Of a DNA stretch of 64,000 nt, positions 43,742 through 52,208 are shown one piece after another. Origin of the DNA: Acidobacteriota bacterium (GTDB taxonomy: Bacteria; Acidobacteriota; Blastocatellia; Pyrinomonadales; Pyrinomonadaceae). The stretch lies in contig JAHBSJ010000014.1 of the NCBI GenBank assembly GCA_019639155.1, positions 1 to 64,000 of the forward strand, written 5' to 3'. The notes under the pieces were generated by a model that did no database searches, was not told the DNA's origin, and worked only from the letters and a program-made list of their open reading frames with translations. The translations under genes and the position numbers were made by a program. Position 1 is the first letter of the stretch. Each line of letters starts with the position of its first letter.

Positions 43742-45202
43742 TTGAGCAATTTAACTAAAGGAATCATTTTGATCGTGGCCATCGTCGCCATCGGTTTCGG
43801 TCTCGTAATTTGGAAGAAAGAGGTCGGTGGACAAGCCTCGGAATCGTTCAATCAGATCTCGCGTTCAGAGATCGAGCTGCTGCTTGCCGATCTGGCAAAG
43901 ACGAACCCAATGGCGGTCAAACGCCTTGCTGAAGATGAAGAACTCAAGAAGCAGCAGATGAAGAATCTGAAGCAGCTTCTTGCTTTTGCCAGCCAGGCAA
44001 AGAAAGAAGGAATGGCTGACGAGCCGTCCAACCGGCAAGAGCTGGATAGCATTCGCGCTGAAGTGATCGCGGTCGCCTACGACCGTGAATTGAATCAGGA
44101 CAAGGGCCCGATGCCGCCGTTCGGTTTCATTTCAGAGGAACAGATAAACGAATTTTGGGCACAGACCACGCCGCCGGCAGGACAGCAAAGCTGGTTCGCC
44201 AACCTGATGGGCTCGCTCGGCCTCGGCAAGCCTGCGAGTTTCAGGCTTCCGGAAGATGAGTTCAATGATTTCCTGAACGCGAAGATCGCGATAATGAAGG
44301 CCTCGAACCCGGAAATGGCGGACCGTGAGATCAGCGAGGAAGAACGAACGCAGGCTCGTGAGATGTTCGCAAAATCGCGTGTGTATCGCAACGAATTCGA
44401 TAGCAAGGCGGCAGCAGGCGAACTGAATCCGGAATTTGTATCGAAAACAAATCTTCAGGTTCGTCTCCAGCAGGCTCAGTTCCTTGCCCGGCTTTACTCG
44501 CAGACACTTACGGACAAAATGAAGGTGACCGACGAAGAGGTCGATGCCTATATCGCGGCCAACCCGCAGTTTGACCCGGCAGAGAAGCGTAACAAAGCGA
44601 ACGAGATACTGCAGCGGGCGAAAGCAGGCGAGGATTTTGCGGCACTTGCGAACGAATTCACGACCGATCCCGGTAATAAGGGCCCCGACGGCAAAGAGAA
44701 CGGCGGGCTTTACGCGGACGTGCCTAAAGGCCGCATGGTCGCTCCCTTTGAAGAGGCCGCTCTGAGCCTCGAAGCCGGTCAGGTAGCTCCGGAATTGGTC
44801 GAAACGGATTTCGGCTTTCACATCGTCAAACTCGAACGCAAACTCGGCAAGAAGGACGGAGCGGAACAGGAAACCTACGACGTTCGCCACATCCTGATCT
44901 CGACAGGGTTCAAAGATCCCGACAATCCAATGGCTCGTGAGATGCCTGTGAGGGATTTTGTTCGTAACAAACTTGAAACCGAAAAGGAAGAAAAGCTGAT
45001 CGAAGATATCGTGGCAAAGAACGGCGTTATTGTCCCTGAAGATTATACTGTTCCCGAAGTGACCGACGAGCAGATCCAGGAAATGCAGCAGAAGCAGCGT
45101 CAGCAGATGCCGATGCCGCCGCCCGGAGATGACGGACACGGCCATAATGGAGCCCCGCCAAAGGCCGACGATAAAAAGCCGGCGGCTCCTAAGAAGAAAT
45201 AA
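43742..45202 (+). CDS. Membrane-anchored parvulin-type peptidyl-prolyl isomerase (SurA/PrsA-like)
   Basis: 486 aa. One N-terminal anchor helix (GIILIVAIVAIGFGLVIW). A long helical SurA-N-like region leads to the parvulin core: EILQRAKAGEDFAALANEFT, GLYADVPKGRMVAPFEEAAL and FGFHIVKLERK. The C-terminus is a low-complexity Gln/Met/Pro/Lys tail (QKQRQQMPMPPPGDDGHG and on). It would fold exported proteins at the membrane. The start is TTG with GAGG upstream. Confidence 0.88.
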   Translation: MSNLTKGIILIVAIVAIGFGLVIWKKEVGGQASESFNQISRSEIELLLADLAKTNPMAVKRLAEDEELKKQQMKNLKQLLAFASQAKKEGMADEPSNRQELDSIRAEVIAVAYDRELNQDKGPMPPFGFISEEQINEFWAQTTPPAGQQSWFANLMGSLGLGKPASFRLPEDEFNDFLNAKIAIMKASNPEMADREISEEERTQAREMFAKSRVYRNEFDSKAAAGELNPEFVSKTNLQVRLQQAQFLARLYSQTLTDKMKVTDEEVDAYIAANPQFDPAEKRNKANEILQRAKAGEDFAALANEFTTDPGNKGPDGKENGGLYADVPKGRMVAPFEEAALSLEAGQVAPELVETDFGFHIVKLERKLGKKDGAEQETYDVRHILISTGFKDPDNPMAREMPVRDFVRNKLETEKEEKLIEDIVAKNGVIVPEDYTVPEVTDEQIQEMQQKQRQQMPMPPPGDDGHGHNGAPPKADDKKPAAPKKK

Positions 45203-45244
45203 CGGCACGCACTAGTTTATGTCCCAATAGGACAGAACATTTTG

Positions 45245-45265
45245 GGGCGATCTTTTCGGTCGCCC
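45245..45265 (+). terminator. Weak hairpin after the parvulin gene
   Basis: GGGCGA, loop TCTTTTCGG, TCGCCC. No long T-run follows, so terminator function is plausible, not certain. Confidence 0.5.
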
Positions 45266-45296
45266 TATATCTTTATGGGCAGGATCGATCAAGGTG

Positions 45297-45521
45297 ATGC
45301 CCGGCCGCTCGGACGCGAATATTCGTTTCAGTGACCTGATAAAGCTCTTGATCTCGTTGGGTTTTGTTGAGAGAATTCGCGGCAGTCACCACATATTTAC
45401 ACACCCGGAGGCCGAAGAGATAATAAATATCCAGCCGAAAGGCTCGATGGCAAAGCCCTATCAAGTCAAGCAAATTCGTAATATAATTTTGAAATATAGG
45501 TTGGATTTCGACGATGAGTAA
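45297..45521 (+). CDS. hicA: HicA-type mRNA interferase toxin
   Basis: 74 aa. HicA double-stranded RNA-binding-like fold: SDLIKLLISLGFVERIRGSHHIF (catalytic His in GSHHIF), then THPEAEEIINIQPKG and KPYQVKQIRNIILKYRLDF. It cleaves mRNA when freed from HicB. GTG at 45294 is also possible. The hicB gene overlaps by 8 bp, so toxin and antitoxin are coupled. Confidence 0.9.
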   Translation: MPGRSDANIRFSDLIKLLISLGFVERIRGSHHIFTHPEAEEIINIQPKGSMAKPYQVKQIRNIILKYRLDFDDE

Positions 45522-45723
45522 ATACGAGATCATTATTTATTGGAGCAAGGACGATGAGGCATTCATCGCCGAGGTTCCCGAATTACCCGGATGTATGGCA
45601 GACGGAGCGACCTATCAGGAAGCTCTGGCGAACGCCGAGGTGATCATAAAAGAATGGATCGAAACTGCTCGTGAGATCGGCAGGCCTGTACCGGAGCCAA
45701 AAGGGCGACTAGTATTCGCATAA
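45514..45723 (+). CDS. hicB: HicB-type antitoxin
   Basis: 69 aa. The short RNase H-like HicB domain: [28 protein letters not shown], quoted here as [14 protein letters not shown] and [10 protein letters not shown], then [17 protein letters not shown]. It has no C-terminal HTH or RHH DNA-binding domain, so it probably neutralises HicA but may need a partner to repress transcription. Order is hicA then hicB. Confidence 0.9.
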   Translation: MSKYEIIIYWSKDDEAFIAEVPELPGCMADGATYQEALANAEVIIKEWIETAREIGRPVPEPKGRLVFA

Positions 45724-45727
45724 GCAA

Positions 45728-46600
45728 ATGGAAAATATTCAGATCGGAATCATCGGCGGCAGCGGTTTGTACCAGATGCCTGAATTGGAGAATGTACGCG
45801 AGATCAATGTAAACACGCCGTTCGGCTCACCTTCGGATGCATTTATCGTAGGCGAATTGAACGGCGTGACGGTGGCTTTTCTGCCGCGGCACGCTCGCGG
45901 GCATAAGTTCACCCCGAGCGAAGTTCCCTATCGAGCGAACATTTACGCGATGAAGCTGCTCGGCGTGGAATACATACTGTCCGTTTCGGCTGTCGGTTCG
46001 CTGCAGGAGCAGTACGCACCGACGGACATGGTCATCCCCGATCAGTTCTTTGACCGGACGCGTGCCCGTGCACAGGAATCGACGTTCTTCGGCGAAGGGA
46101 TCGTCGGCCACGTTACGTTCGCCCATCCTGTTTGTGATGAGCTTGGCGATATTCTTGAAGCGTCGTGCAAAGAGGTCGGCGTTAACGTCCATCGCGGCGG
46201 CACATATCTTTGTATGGAAGGGCCCGCGTTCTCGACCGTCGCCGAATCGAACGTCTATCGCCAATGGGGCATGGACATTATCGGGATGACGAACCTGCAG
46301 GAGGCGAAACTCGCCCGCGAGGCCGAGATCGCATACGCGACGCTCGCTCTCGTGACCGATTACGATTGCTGGCACGAGGGCCACGACGACGTCACGATCG
46401 ACATGATCGTTGAATACCTGAACAAGAATGTTCGCAACGCCCAATTGATCCTAAAAGACGCCGTAAAACGCGTCGAGGCAAAGGAAACGCCGAACCAATT
46501 CGCCGGCGCGACCAAAAACGCCATCTTCACCCAACCCGACCACTGGCCAACAGAGACGGCGAAGAAACTTGACGCGATCATCGGGAAGTATGCGATATAG
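45728..46600 (+). CDS. mtnP: S-methyl-5'-thioadenosine phosphorylase
   Basis: 290 aa. Splits methylthioadenosine to adenine and methylthioribose-1-phosphate in methionine salvage. [17 protein letters not shown], then [40 protein letters not shown] and [15 protein letters not shown] are diagnostic. It starts 4 bp after hicB. Confidence 0.94.
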   Translation: MENIQIGIIGGSGLYQMPELENVREINVNTPFGSPSDAFIVGELNGVTVAFLPRHARGHKFTPSEVPYRANIYAMKLLGVEYILSVSAVGSLQEQYAPTDMVIPDQFFDRTRARAQESTFFGEGIVGHVTFAHPVCDELGDILEASCKEVGVNVHRGGTYLCMEGPAFSTVAESNVYRQWGMDIIGMTNLQEAKLAREAEIAYATLALVTDYDCWHEGHDDVTIDMIVEYLNKNVRNAQLILKDAVKRVEAKETPNQFAGATKNAIFTQPDHWPTETAKKLDAIIGKYAI

Positions 46601-46806
46601 AGCCGTTTAGGTCGCCAACGGTGACATACGCATAAAGCTTAGGGTGAAATGAGCGGAGCGAACGAAACCCTAGATATAAACAAATCATTTTTCTGCTCGC
46701 TGAAGGTGAGCAACGGTTTTGTTTGTCCCACACAGAGACGCAATTGTTCTGAACGCCAACTAAGGGCGGAAAACGTCTCACTCGGCTTTATCATCTGAAG
46801 TTAGTT
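46601..46806. repeat. Spacer with REP-like palindrome and hairpins
   Basis: GTCGCCAACGGTGAC (46611-46625) is related to the palindromes at 22055 and 22132. AGGGTGAAATGAGCGGAGCG and CGAACGAAACCCT follow near 46643 and resemble a second extragenic repeat. No gene seen. Confidence 0.55.
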
Positions 46807-47739
46807 ATGAAGAAAAGGCTTTTTGCGTTACTCTTCTTCCTCCTTGGCGTTCCGGTAAGTGTGGCGTTCTCACAACTTAATACACCCCCAACTGCAAACC
46901 GCTTTACAAATAACTTGGGAATGGAGTTCGTGAGTATTCCGTCAGGTGAATTTATGATGGGATCCGACGACTCTGATATCGACCTTGCATGCGCTGCGAC
47001 CAAGAACATTAAGGGTTGCAAGAGTTTTTGGACCGACGGTGAGAGACCGAAACATAAGGTGAATATAGGGTCCGGGATCCTGATGATGCGTTTTGAAGTA
47101 ACTCAAGCGCAGTGGAAAGAGGTAATGGGTAGCTCTATAGATCAGCAGCGTGATAAATGGGGAAGGTATTCTAGGTCGCTATTCTTCATAAAAATCGAAG
47201 GAAAATATAAGCTTAATGGCGTTGGACCTGATATCCCTATGTATTGGGTCAGCTGGAGTGAGGTCAATGAATTTGTCCGGCGGATGAATGATCGAAACGA
47301 CGGGTTGAACTATACGTTGCCAAGCGAAGCAGAGTGGGAATATGCATGTCGGGCTGGCAGTTCTGAAACGTTATATAGTTTTGGGAATATAATCACCCGG
47401 AAGGACGCCAATACTGTTTGGAACGATGGCCGGTATCTCGATACGATTGTCAAAGTTGGCTCGTATCGACCTAACGCATTTGGACTTTTTGACATGGTAG
47501 GAAATGTTGGCGAGTGGACAGCAGACATGTATTTCGACAATTATGAGGGGCATCCTTCCGACGGTAGCCCTAATCTGTCTAAACGAGGGAAAATGTTTGG
47601 AGAAAATGTTCGAGTTATAAGGGGCGGTGGTTATAGCTCCTCACCATTTAATGCGAGGTGTGCCAGACGAGTGTGGAATTTTGAGAATAAAGGATTTGCA
47701 GATACAGGATTTCGCTTAGTGGCCCGTCGAAAGAGCTGA
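46807..47739 (+). CDS. Secreted formylglycine-generating-enzyme-like (SUMF1) protein
   Basis: 310 aa. Signal peptide LFALLFFLLGVPVSVAFS. FGE-sulfatase domain: EFVSIPSGEFMMGSDDSD, then RFEVTQAQWKEVMG, YTLPSEAEWEYACRAGSSE, FGLFDMVGNVGEWTADMYF and RVIRGGGYSSSPFNARCARR. Most such proteins lack sulfatase-modifying activity and are thought to bind or modify other targets. The DNA is somewhat more A+T-rich than its neighbours. A kinase-FGE fusion lies at 58374-60611. Confidence 0.85.
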   Translation: MKKRLFALLFFLLGVPVSVAFSQLNTPPTANRFTNNLGMEFVSIPSGEFMMGSDDSDIDLACAATKNIKGCKSFWTDGERPKHKVNIGSGILMMRFEVTQAQWKEVMGSSIDQQRDKWGRYSRSLFFIKIEGKYKLNGVGPDIPMYWVSWSEVNEFVRRMNDRNDGLNYTLPSEAEWEYACRAGSSETLYSFGNIITRKDANTVWNDGRYLDTIVKVGSYRPNAFGLFDMVGNVGEWTADMYFDNYEGHPSDGSPNLSKRGKMFGENVRVIRGGGYSSSPFNARCARRVWNFENKGFADTGFRLVARRKS

Positions 47740-47780
47740 GATGATTCCGGTGCCTAGATTTTTTGTTTCTCCAGTTTATT

Positions 47781-48242
47781 ATGAAAAAGATATTTTTTCT
47801 TCTGTCCATCTTAAGCTTCGTATCTTTGGGAACCACAATCACAGTTTCCGGTCAGCGCAATGTTGTGCCGGCGTTGGAGCGTGATCCGTTGATGGAGGCG
47901 GACGCGAGGCACAATCTCGACGTTGCGTGGCAGGCGTTCGGTCCGGCTCGCAAGGCTTATAAGCAGGTTCTTTCGCGGTTCGAAGAGACTTTTGCCGCCT
48001 ATCCGACCTTTTCAAAGATCGACGAATTCCTCTATCTCGCCGGAATGTCGAGCTGGTATCTCTCCGAAAACAAAGGAAAGCAGAAAGTTGACCTTCGCAG
48101 CGAAAAGGAACGTGAGAAATACGCCCCCGAAAAGCTCCGCGACGACGCAAAGATGTATCTGACGCTGCTCGTGGAGAAGTTTCCCGACAGCAAATACCGC
48201 AGCGAAGCGGAAAAAACACTGCAAATTCTCAATAGACAATAA
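47781..48242 (+). CDS. Small secreted BamD-like TPR protein
   Basis: 153 aa. Signal peptide FFLLSILSFVSLGTTITVSG. The remainder has two TPR-like helical pairs: HNLDVAWQAFGPARKAYKQV and KLRDDAKMYLTLLVEKFPDSKYRSEAEKTL (quoted as KMYLTLLVEKFPDSKYRSEA). The KFPDSKY-S-A pattern is found in BamD/YbgF proteins, which help outer-membrane assembly. It is half the BamD length, so the label is tentative. Confidence 0.55.
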   Translation: MKKIFFLLSILSFVSLGTTITVSGQRNVVPALERDPLMEADARHNLDVAWQAFGPARKAYKQVLSRFEETFAAYPTFSKIDEFLYLAGMSSWYLSENKGKQKVDLRSEKEREKYAPEKLRDDAKMYLTLLVEKFPDSKYRSEAEKTLQILNRQ

Positions 48243-48261
48243 CAGATCGGCAATAAAACGT

Positions 48262-48546
48262 TTTTCCGCGCCGAATAATATTGCTTCCGCGCCGAATAAT
48301 ATTGCTTCCGCGCCGAATAATATTGCTTCCGCGCCGAATAATATTGCTTCCGCGCCGAATAATATTGCTTCCGCGCCGAATAATATTGCTTCCGCGCCGA
48401 ATAATATCGCTTCCGCGCTGAATATTATCGCTTCCGCGCCGAATAATATCGCTTCCGCGCCGAATATTATCGCTTCCGCGCCGAATATAATGGCTTCCGC
48501 GCCGAATATTATTGCCTCCGCGCCGAATATTATTGCTTCCGCGCCC
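48262..48546. repeat. 21-bp tandem array, 13 units plus partial
   Basis: Units start every 21 bp from 48262 to 48514, with a partial one at 48535. Each is GCTTCCGCGCCGAATAATA or close to it. Proximal units are identical; distal ones carry substitutions (AATATTATC, AATATAATG). Plus-strand frame ASAPNNI and minus-strand frame RRGSNII are open, but no ribosome site supports either. Confidence 0.93.
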
Positions 48547-48709
48547 GTATTCTTTCACTCTTGCAGTTCATCGCCGGGCTCACGACAACACCGGCGGCTT
48601 CCGTGAATCGCAAAAAATCGCGGTGAAGTGTAAAATAACCGTAGTCAGTCGTCGTTAGCCAGCGTTCCTTTTCTTTCTACTGCCTGCTGACTTCTGACTA
48701 CCGAATCTT
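48547..48709. other. Spacer after the 21-bp array
   Basis: I see no gene. GCAGTTCATCGCCGGGCTCA and GGCTTCCGTGAATCGC are unremarkable; AGTCAGTCGTCGTTAGCCAG and CTGCCTGCTGACTTCTGACT before the PfkB gene are simple sequence. Confidence 0.4.
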
Positions 48710-49645
48710 ATGTCACTTACAGTTGTTGGTTCGGTCGCGTTCGATGCGTTGGAGACGCCGTTTGGCAAACGCGACAAGGTTTTGGGCGGTGCGGCGACGC
48801 ACTTTGGGCTGTCGGCGAGTTTTTTCACGGAAGTGAATGCCGTCGGTGTGGTCGGCGGCGATTTCACCGACGCTGAATGGGACGTTTTTCGCCGTCACGA
48901 CATAAATACCGACGATGTCGAGGTCGTCGCGGACGGCAAGACCTTCTTTTGGCAGGGCCGCTACGACTACGACATGAACACGGCCCACACGCTCGACACG
49001 CAGTTGAATGTTTTCGAGACATTCGACCCGAAATTATCCGATCGGTCGCGTGGTTCAAAGCTGCTTTTCCTCGCGAACATCCTGCCGATGCTGCAAAAAC
49101 AGGTCCGCGAACAGTGTCCGGACGCTAAATTCGTCGCGATGGACACGATGAACTTTTGGATCTCGTCGATGAAGGACGCCGTGATCGAAACGATAAAGGT
49201 CGTGGACTGCATCATCATCAACGACGCCGAAGCGAGGCAACTCACCGACGAGCCCAGCATTTACAAGGCCGCGCAGGCGATAATGGACCTCGGCCTAAAG
49301 GCAGTCGTTATCAAACGCGGCGAGTACGGAGCGACGCTTTTCACAAGAGACGGCTACTTCGCTGTGCCTGCGTATCCGCTGGAAAGCGTTTTTGACCCGA
49401 CAGGTGCGGGCGATACGTTCGCGGGCGGGTTCATGGGCTATTTAGCTGCTCAAAATCAGATAAACGACGACACCATGCGGCGGGCCATGGTTTACGGCTC
49501 TGTAATGGCGTCGTTCAACGTGGAAAAATTCGGCACCGAACGCGTCGATTCGCTCGATTATCCTGAAATAAATCAGCGTTTTCGCGATTTCAAGCGAATG
49601 ACGCATTTTGACGACATTCCTTTCGAGCGTGTGGCCGCCGCGTAG
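48710..49645 (+). CDS. PfkB-family carbohydrate/nucleoside kinase
   Basis: 311 aa. Ribokinase fold: SLTVVGSVAFDALETPFG, GGAATHFGLSASFF, then IINDAEARQL and VFDPTGAGDTFAGGF with the catalytic Asp in GAGD. Sugar or nucleoside substrate cannot be determined; the sequence is close to what is called sugar kinase or adenosine kinase-like. Confidence 0.88.
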   Translation: MSLTVVGSVAFDALETPFGKRDKVLGGAATHFGLSASFFTEVNAVGVVGGDFTDAEWDVFRRHDINTDDVEVVADGKTFFWQGRYDYDMNTAHTLDTQLNVFETFDPKLSDRSRGSKLLFLANILPMLQKQVREQCPDAKFVAMDTMNFWISSMKDAVIETIKVVDCIIINDAEARQLTDEPSIYKAAQAIMDLGLKAVVIKRGEYGATLFTRDGYFAVPAYPLESVFDPTGAGDTFAGGFMGYLAAQNQINDDTMRRAMVYGSVMASFNVEKFGTERVDSLDYPEINQRFRDFKRMTHFDDIPFERVAAA

Positions 49646-49669
49646 AGTCCTTTTGACCTTATTGTTTCA

Positions 49670-50428
49670 ATGGCAAATGCCAACCCGATACCGCTTTCCC
49701 GCCTCAAACGCCCGCCGCAGAGCTGGGCGCTTTTCGGCTCGGTCTTGCTGCTGCTCACGATCGCGGTCATCGGTCTGATCATTTCTATCTCTTTGGGACA
49801 GATCGCGACGACGGTGATCTTTGCAGCAGTGATCGGCGGTGTCGGGCTTGTGCTTTTTGCTGCAAATGCCGAGAAAAAGCGGCTGGCATCGCTGGATGAG
49901 CGGAAATTCATCGATTGGGACGCCGCGATGCCCGAAGTCCAGCGTCAAAGCGTGAACATCGAGGTACGCGAGCTTTCGAAATTGCTTGGCGTAGGCGACG
50001 ACGGGCTATCGGACCTTCTATCAGCTTACGTGGTCGCGGAAGACCTTGCTCTGAGACAAATACAGCAGGAAGAGCAGCTTCCGCTGATGCGTCACGTCAG
50101 CATCGGCCGCGTTCCGTTTGACGGCATACTGATCGACAACGACCTTATAACATGCATCGAGGTCTCGTTTCTCGTCGTTCCCGACATTCGTCAGGACAAG
50201 GTCGAATCCGTGATCAAAAAGGTCTCGCAGGCCGCGAAAAATTTGGCTGAAATGAAGAGCAAACTGCGGTTGCGGTTGATGCTTGTGCTCGTCACCCAGC
50301 TTTTTGACGAAGAAGAGGACGAACTCCGCGGCGTCCTGACCGCACGGCGGTTTTCCGAGACACCGGTCGATATCGACATCAGAATGCTCGATTTCGAGAT
50401 GCTGCAGCGGGTTTATGTGAGTGAATAG
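49670..50428 (+). CDS. Membrane-anchored protein of unknown function, possible nuclease-like core
   Basis: 252 aa. Two N-terminal helices (WALFGSVLLLLTIAVIGLII and TTVIFAAVIGGVGLVLF) face a cytosolic domain. RVPFDGILIDNDLITCIEVSFL resembles the D...ExK strand pair of restriction-like folds, but the Lys position is Ser, so activity is doubtful. The rest (VESVIKKVSQAAKNLAEMKS) is helical. I do not recognise the family. Confidence 0.55.
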   Translation: MANANPIPLSRLKRPPQSWALFGSVLLLLTIAVIGLIISISLGQIATTVIFAAVIGGVGLVLFAANAEKKRLASLDERKFIDWDAAMPEVQRQSVNIEVRELSKLLGVGDDGLSDLLSAYVVAEDLALRQIQQEEQLPLMRHVSIGRVPFDGILIDNDLITCIEVSFLVVPDIRQDKVESVIKKVSQAAKNLAEMKSKLRLRLMLVLVTQLFDEEEDELRGVLTARRFSETPVDIDIRMLDFEMLQRVYVSE

Positions 50429-50509
50429 CGGATCGAAACTGCCTGCGGGAGCGGCTGATTCGAGACCGAGAGTTCTCAGGTTGGAAAGAAGTACGAAATA
50501 TTTATATTC

Positions 50510-50539
50510 AACCGCCGGCTACCGCAGGTGGTTCTGACA
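50510..50539. repeat. Third copy of the CCGCTACCGCAGGTGG repeat
   Basis: AACCGCCGGCTACCGCAGGT, then GGTTCTGACA, just before the fabI ribosome site region. Same family as the pair at 23279-23373. Confidence 0.8.
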
Positions 50540-50546
50540 GGGTCAT

Positions 50547-51308
50547 ATGCTGGAAAACAAAGTTGGAATGATATTCGGCGTCGCGAACAAGCGTTCGATC
50601 GCATGGGCGTGTGCGGCGGCGTGTGCTGAACAGGGTGCAAAACAGGCATTCACTTATCAAAGCGACCGACTGCGTGAGAATGTTGAGGAACTCGCAGCCA
50701 CGCTTCCTGATTCGCTCGTCGTACCATGCGACGTAATGGATCAGGTCACCGTTGACCGAGCATTCGACGCGGTCGCAAGAAAGTACGGCAAGCTCGATTT
50801 TCTGATACATTCGATCGCATTCGCTCCGAAAGAAGCACTCGAGGGCGAGTTTGTCACTACGACCCGCGAAGCCTTTCGCACAGCATTGGAAGTGAGCGCG
50901 TTTTCGCTGACTCAGGTTGCTCTCGCCGCATCACCGCTGATGACAGACGGCGGGTCGATCGTAACGATGTCGTATTACGGCGCCGAGAAAGTGGTTTCAA
51001 ATTACAACGTCATGGGCGTTGCGAAGGCAGCTCTTGAGGCTTCTACACGCTACCTGGCCGCCGACCTCGGAAAGAACAACATCCGAGTCAACGCAATTTC
51101 TGCGGGGCCGATCAATACACTTTCCGCACGCGGCGTCAAAAATATGGGCTCGCTTCTAGGCTACGTTGCCGAAAAGTCGCCGCTCAAACGCAACGTTACC
51201 GCCGACGAGGTCGGCAAGACAGCAATGTTCCTTGTCAGCGACCTTTCGTCGGGCATTACCGGTGAGACGATCTATGTCGATTGCGGATACAACATAATGG
51301 GGATCTAA
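50547..51308 (+). CDS. fabI: Enoyl-[acyl-carrier-protein] reductase (NADH), FabI
   Basis: 253 aa. Last step of each fatty-acid elongation cycle. GVANKRSIAWACAAACAEQ is the FabI-specific NADH site; SYYGAEKVVSNYNVMGVAKAAL holds the Tyr-x6-Lys pair; AISAGPINTLSARGV and DCGYNIMG are typical. The LOG-family gene starts directly after the stop. Confidence 0.95.
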   Translation: MLENKVGMIFGVANKRSIAWACAAACAEQGAKQAFTYQSDRLRENVEELAATLPDSLVVPCDVMDQVTVDRAFDAVARKYGKLDFLIHSIAFAPKEALEGEFVTTTREAFRTALEVSAFSLTQVALAASPLMTDGGSIVTMSYYGAEKVVSNYNVMGVAKAALEASTRYLAADLGKNNIRVNAISAGPINTLSARGVKNMGSLLGYVAEKSPLKRNVTADEVGKTAMFLVSDLSSGITGETIYVDCGYNIMGI

Positions 51309-52103
51309 ATGGCAAAAACTCCGCTATCAAAGCGTCCGAAACGAACAAAGACGGCAAATGCTAAAACAGTGGCTGAGGTCAAGAAACGCGAAGAGGAGCC
51401 CGGATATTGGCACTTGACCGATGACGAAGTTCTCTTGCGGTCACCGGAACCGGAAGACGAATACCGTACTTCGGACAGTTGGCGTGTATTCAGAATATTG
51501 AGCGAATTGGTCAGCGGGTTCGATTCTCTTGCTACCATCACGCGGGGCGTTTCCGTTTTCGGATCTGCGCGCACCCGCGAGGACGATCCTCTATACAAGG
51601 CTGCCCAGGAAACCGGATATCTTTTAGGAACTGCAGGATTCGAGATCATTACCGGCGGCGGCCCCGGAATAATGGAAGCTGCGAACCGCGGTGCATTCGA
51701 TGCAGGTGCACGCTCGGTGGGGTGCAACATTGAGCTTCCGTTCGAACAGGCCGCAAACCCATATCAGAACAAGTCGCTTTCTTTCAAGTATTTCTTTGTA
51801 AGAAAGACGATGTTCATTAAATACAGCAACGCGTATGTGATATTTCCCGGCGGCTTCGGAACGATGGATGAGCTTTTCGAAGCCTTGACCCTCATTCAGA
51901 CCAGGAAGATCCGTAATTTTCCGGTCGTACTCTTCGGATCGCAGTACTGGCGGGGGCTGCTGACTTGGCTTACCTCCACAATGCTCAACGAGAAGATGAT
52001 AAGCCCGGAAGACCTTTCACTGATTCACCTTACCGACTCACCGCGAGACGCGGTCGATTTCATCATTAAGACCTGCTACGCCGGCAACATCGAGGAAAAA
52101 TGA
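51309..52103 (+). CDS. LOG-family (TIGR00730-like) nucleotide 5'-monophosphate hydrolase
   Basis: 264 aa. Signature motifs GGGPGIMEAANRGA and PGGFGTMDELFE are both present, which in LOG proteins bind phosphate and nucleotide. Members release cytokinin-type bases from NMPs; others are annotated as lysine-decarboxylase-like by error. A basic 30-residue N-terminal extension (KRPKRTKTANAKTVAEVKKR) is unusual. It shares the fabI transcript. Confidence 0.9.
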   Translation: MAKTPLSKRPKRTKTANAKTVAEVKKREEEPGYWHLTDDEVLLRSPEPEDEYRTSDSWRVFRILSELVSGFDSLATITRGVSVFGSARTREDDPLYKAAQETGYLLGTAGFEIITGGGPGIMEAANRGAFDAGARSVGCNIELPFEQAANPYQNKSLSFKYFFVRKTMFIKYSNAYVIFPGGFGTMDELFEALTLIQTRKIRNFPVVLFGSQYWRGLLTWLTSTMLNEKMISPEDLSLIHLTDSPRDAVDFIIKTCYAGNIEEK

Positions 52104-52132
52104 ACCAATTCAGACAATCTCTCAAACTTATC

Positions 52133-52161
52133 TTGGCGAAGATATATTTTTAGAGTATACT
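52133..52161 (+). promoter_or_regulatory. Sigma-70-like promoter for the S8 protease
   Basis: TTGGCG (52133-52138), 17 nt, TATACT (52156-52161), 48 bp before the ATG. Confidence 0.65.
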
Positions 52162-52208
52162 CTTTTGAAAATCCCTCGATTAACATTGATCCACGGAAGT
52201 AACTAAAT

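Noticed and set aside
44132-45208. Minus-strand frame of 358 codons
   Set aside because: It is antisense to the parvulin gene and has no ribosome site or domain.
48229-48558. Minus-strand frame with RRGSNII repeats
   Set aside because: It is the reverse reading of the tandem array with no ribosome site.
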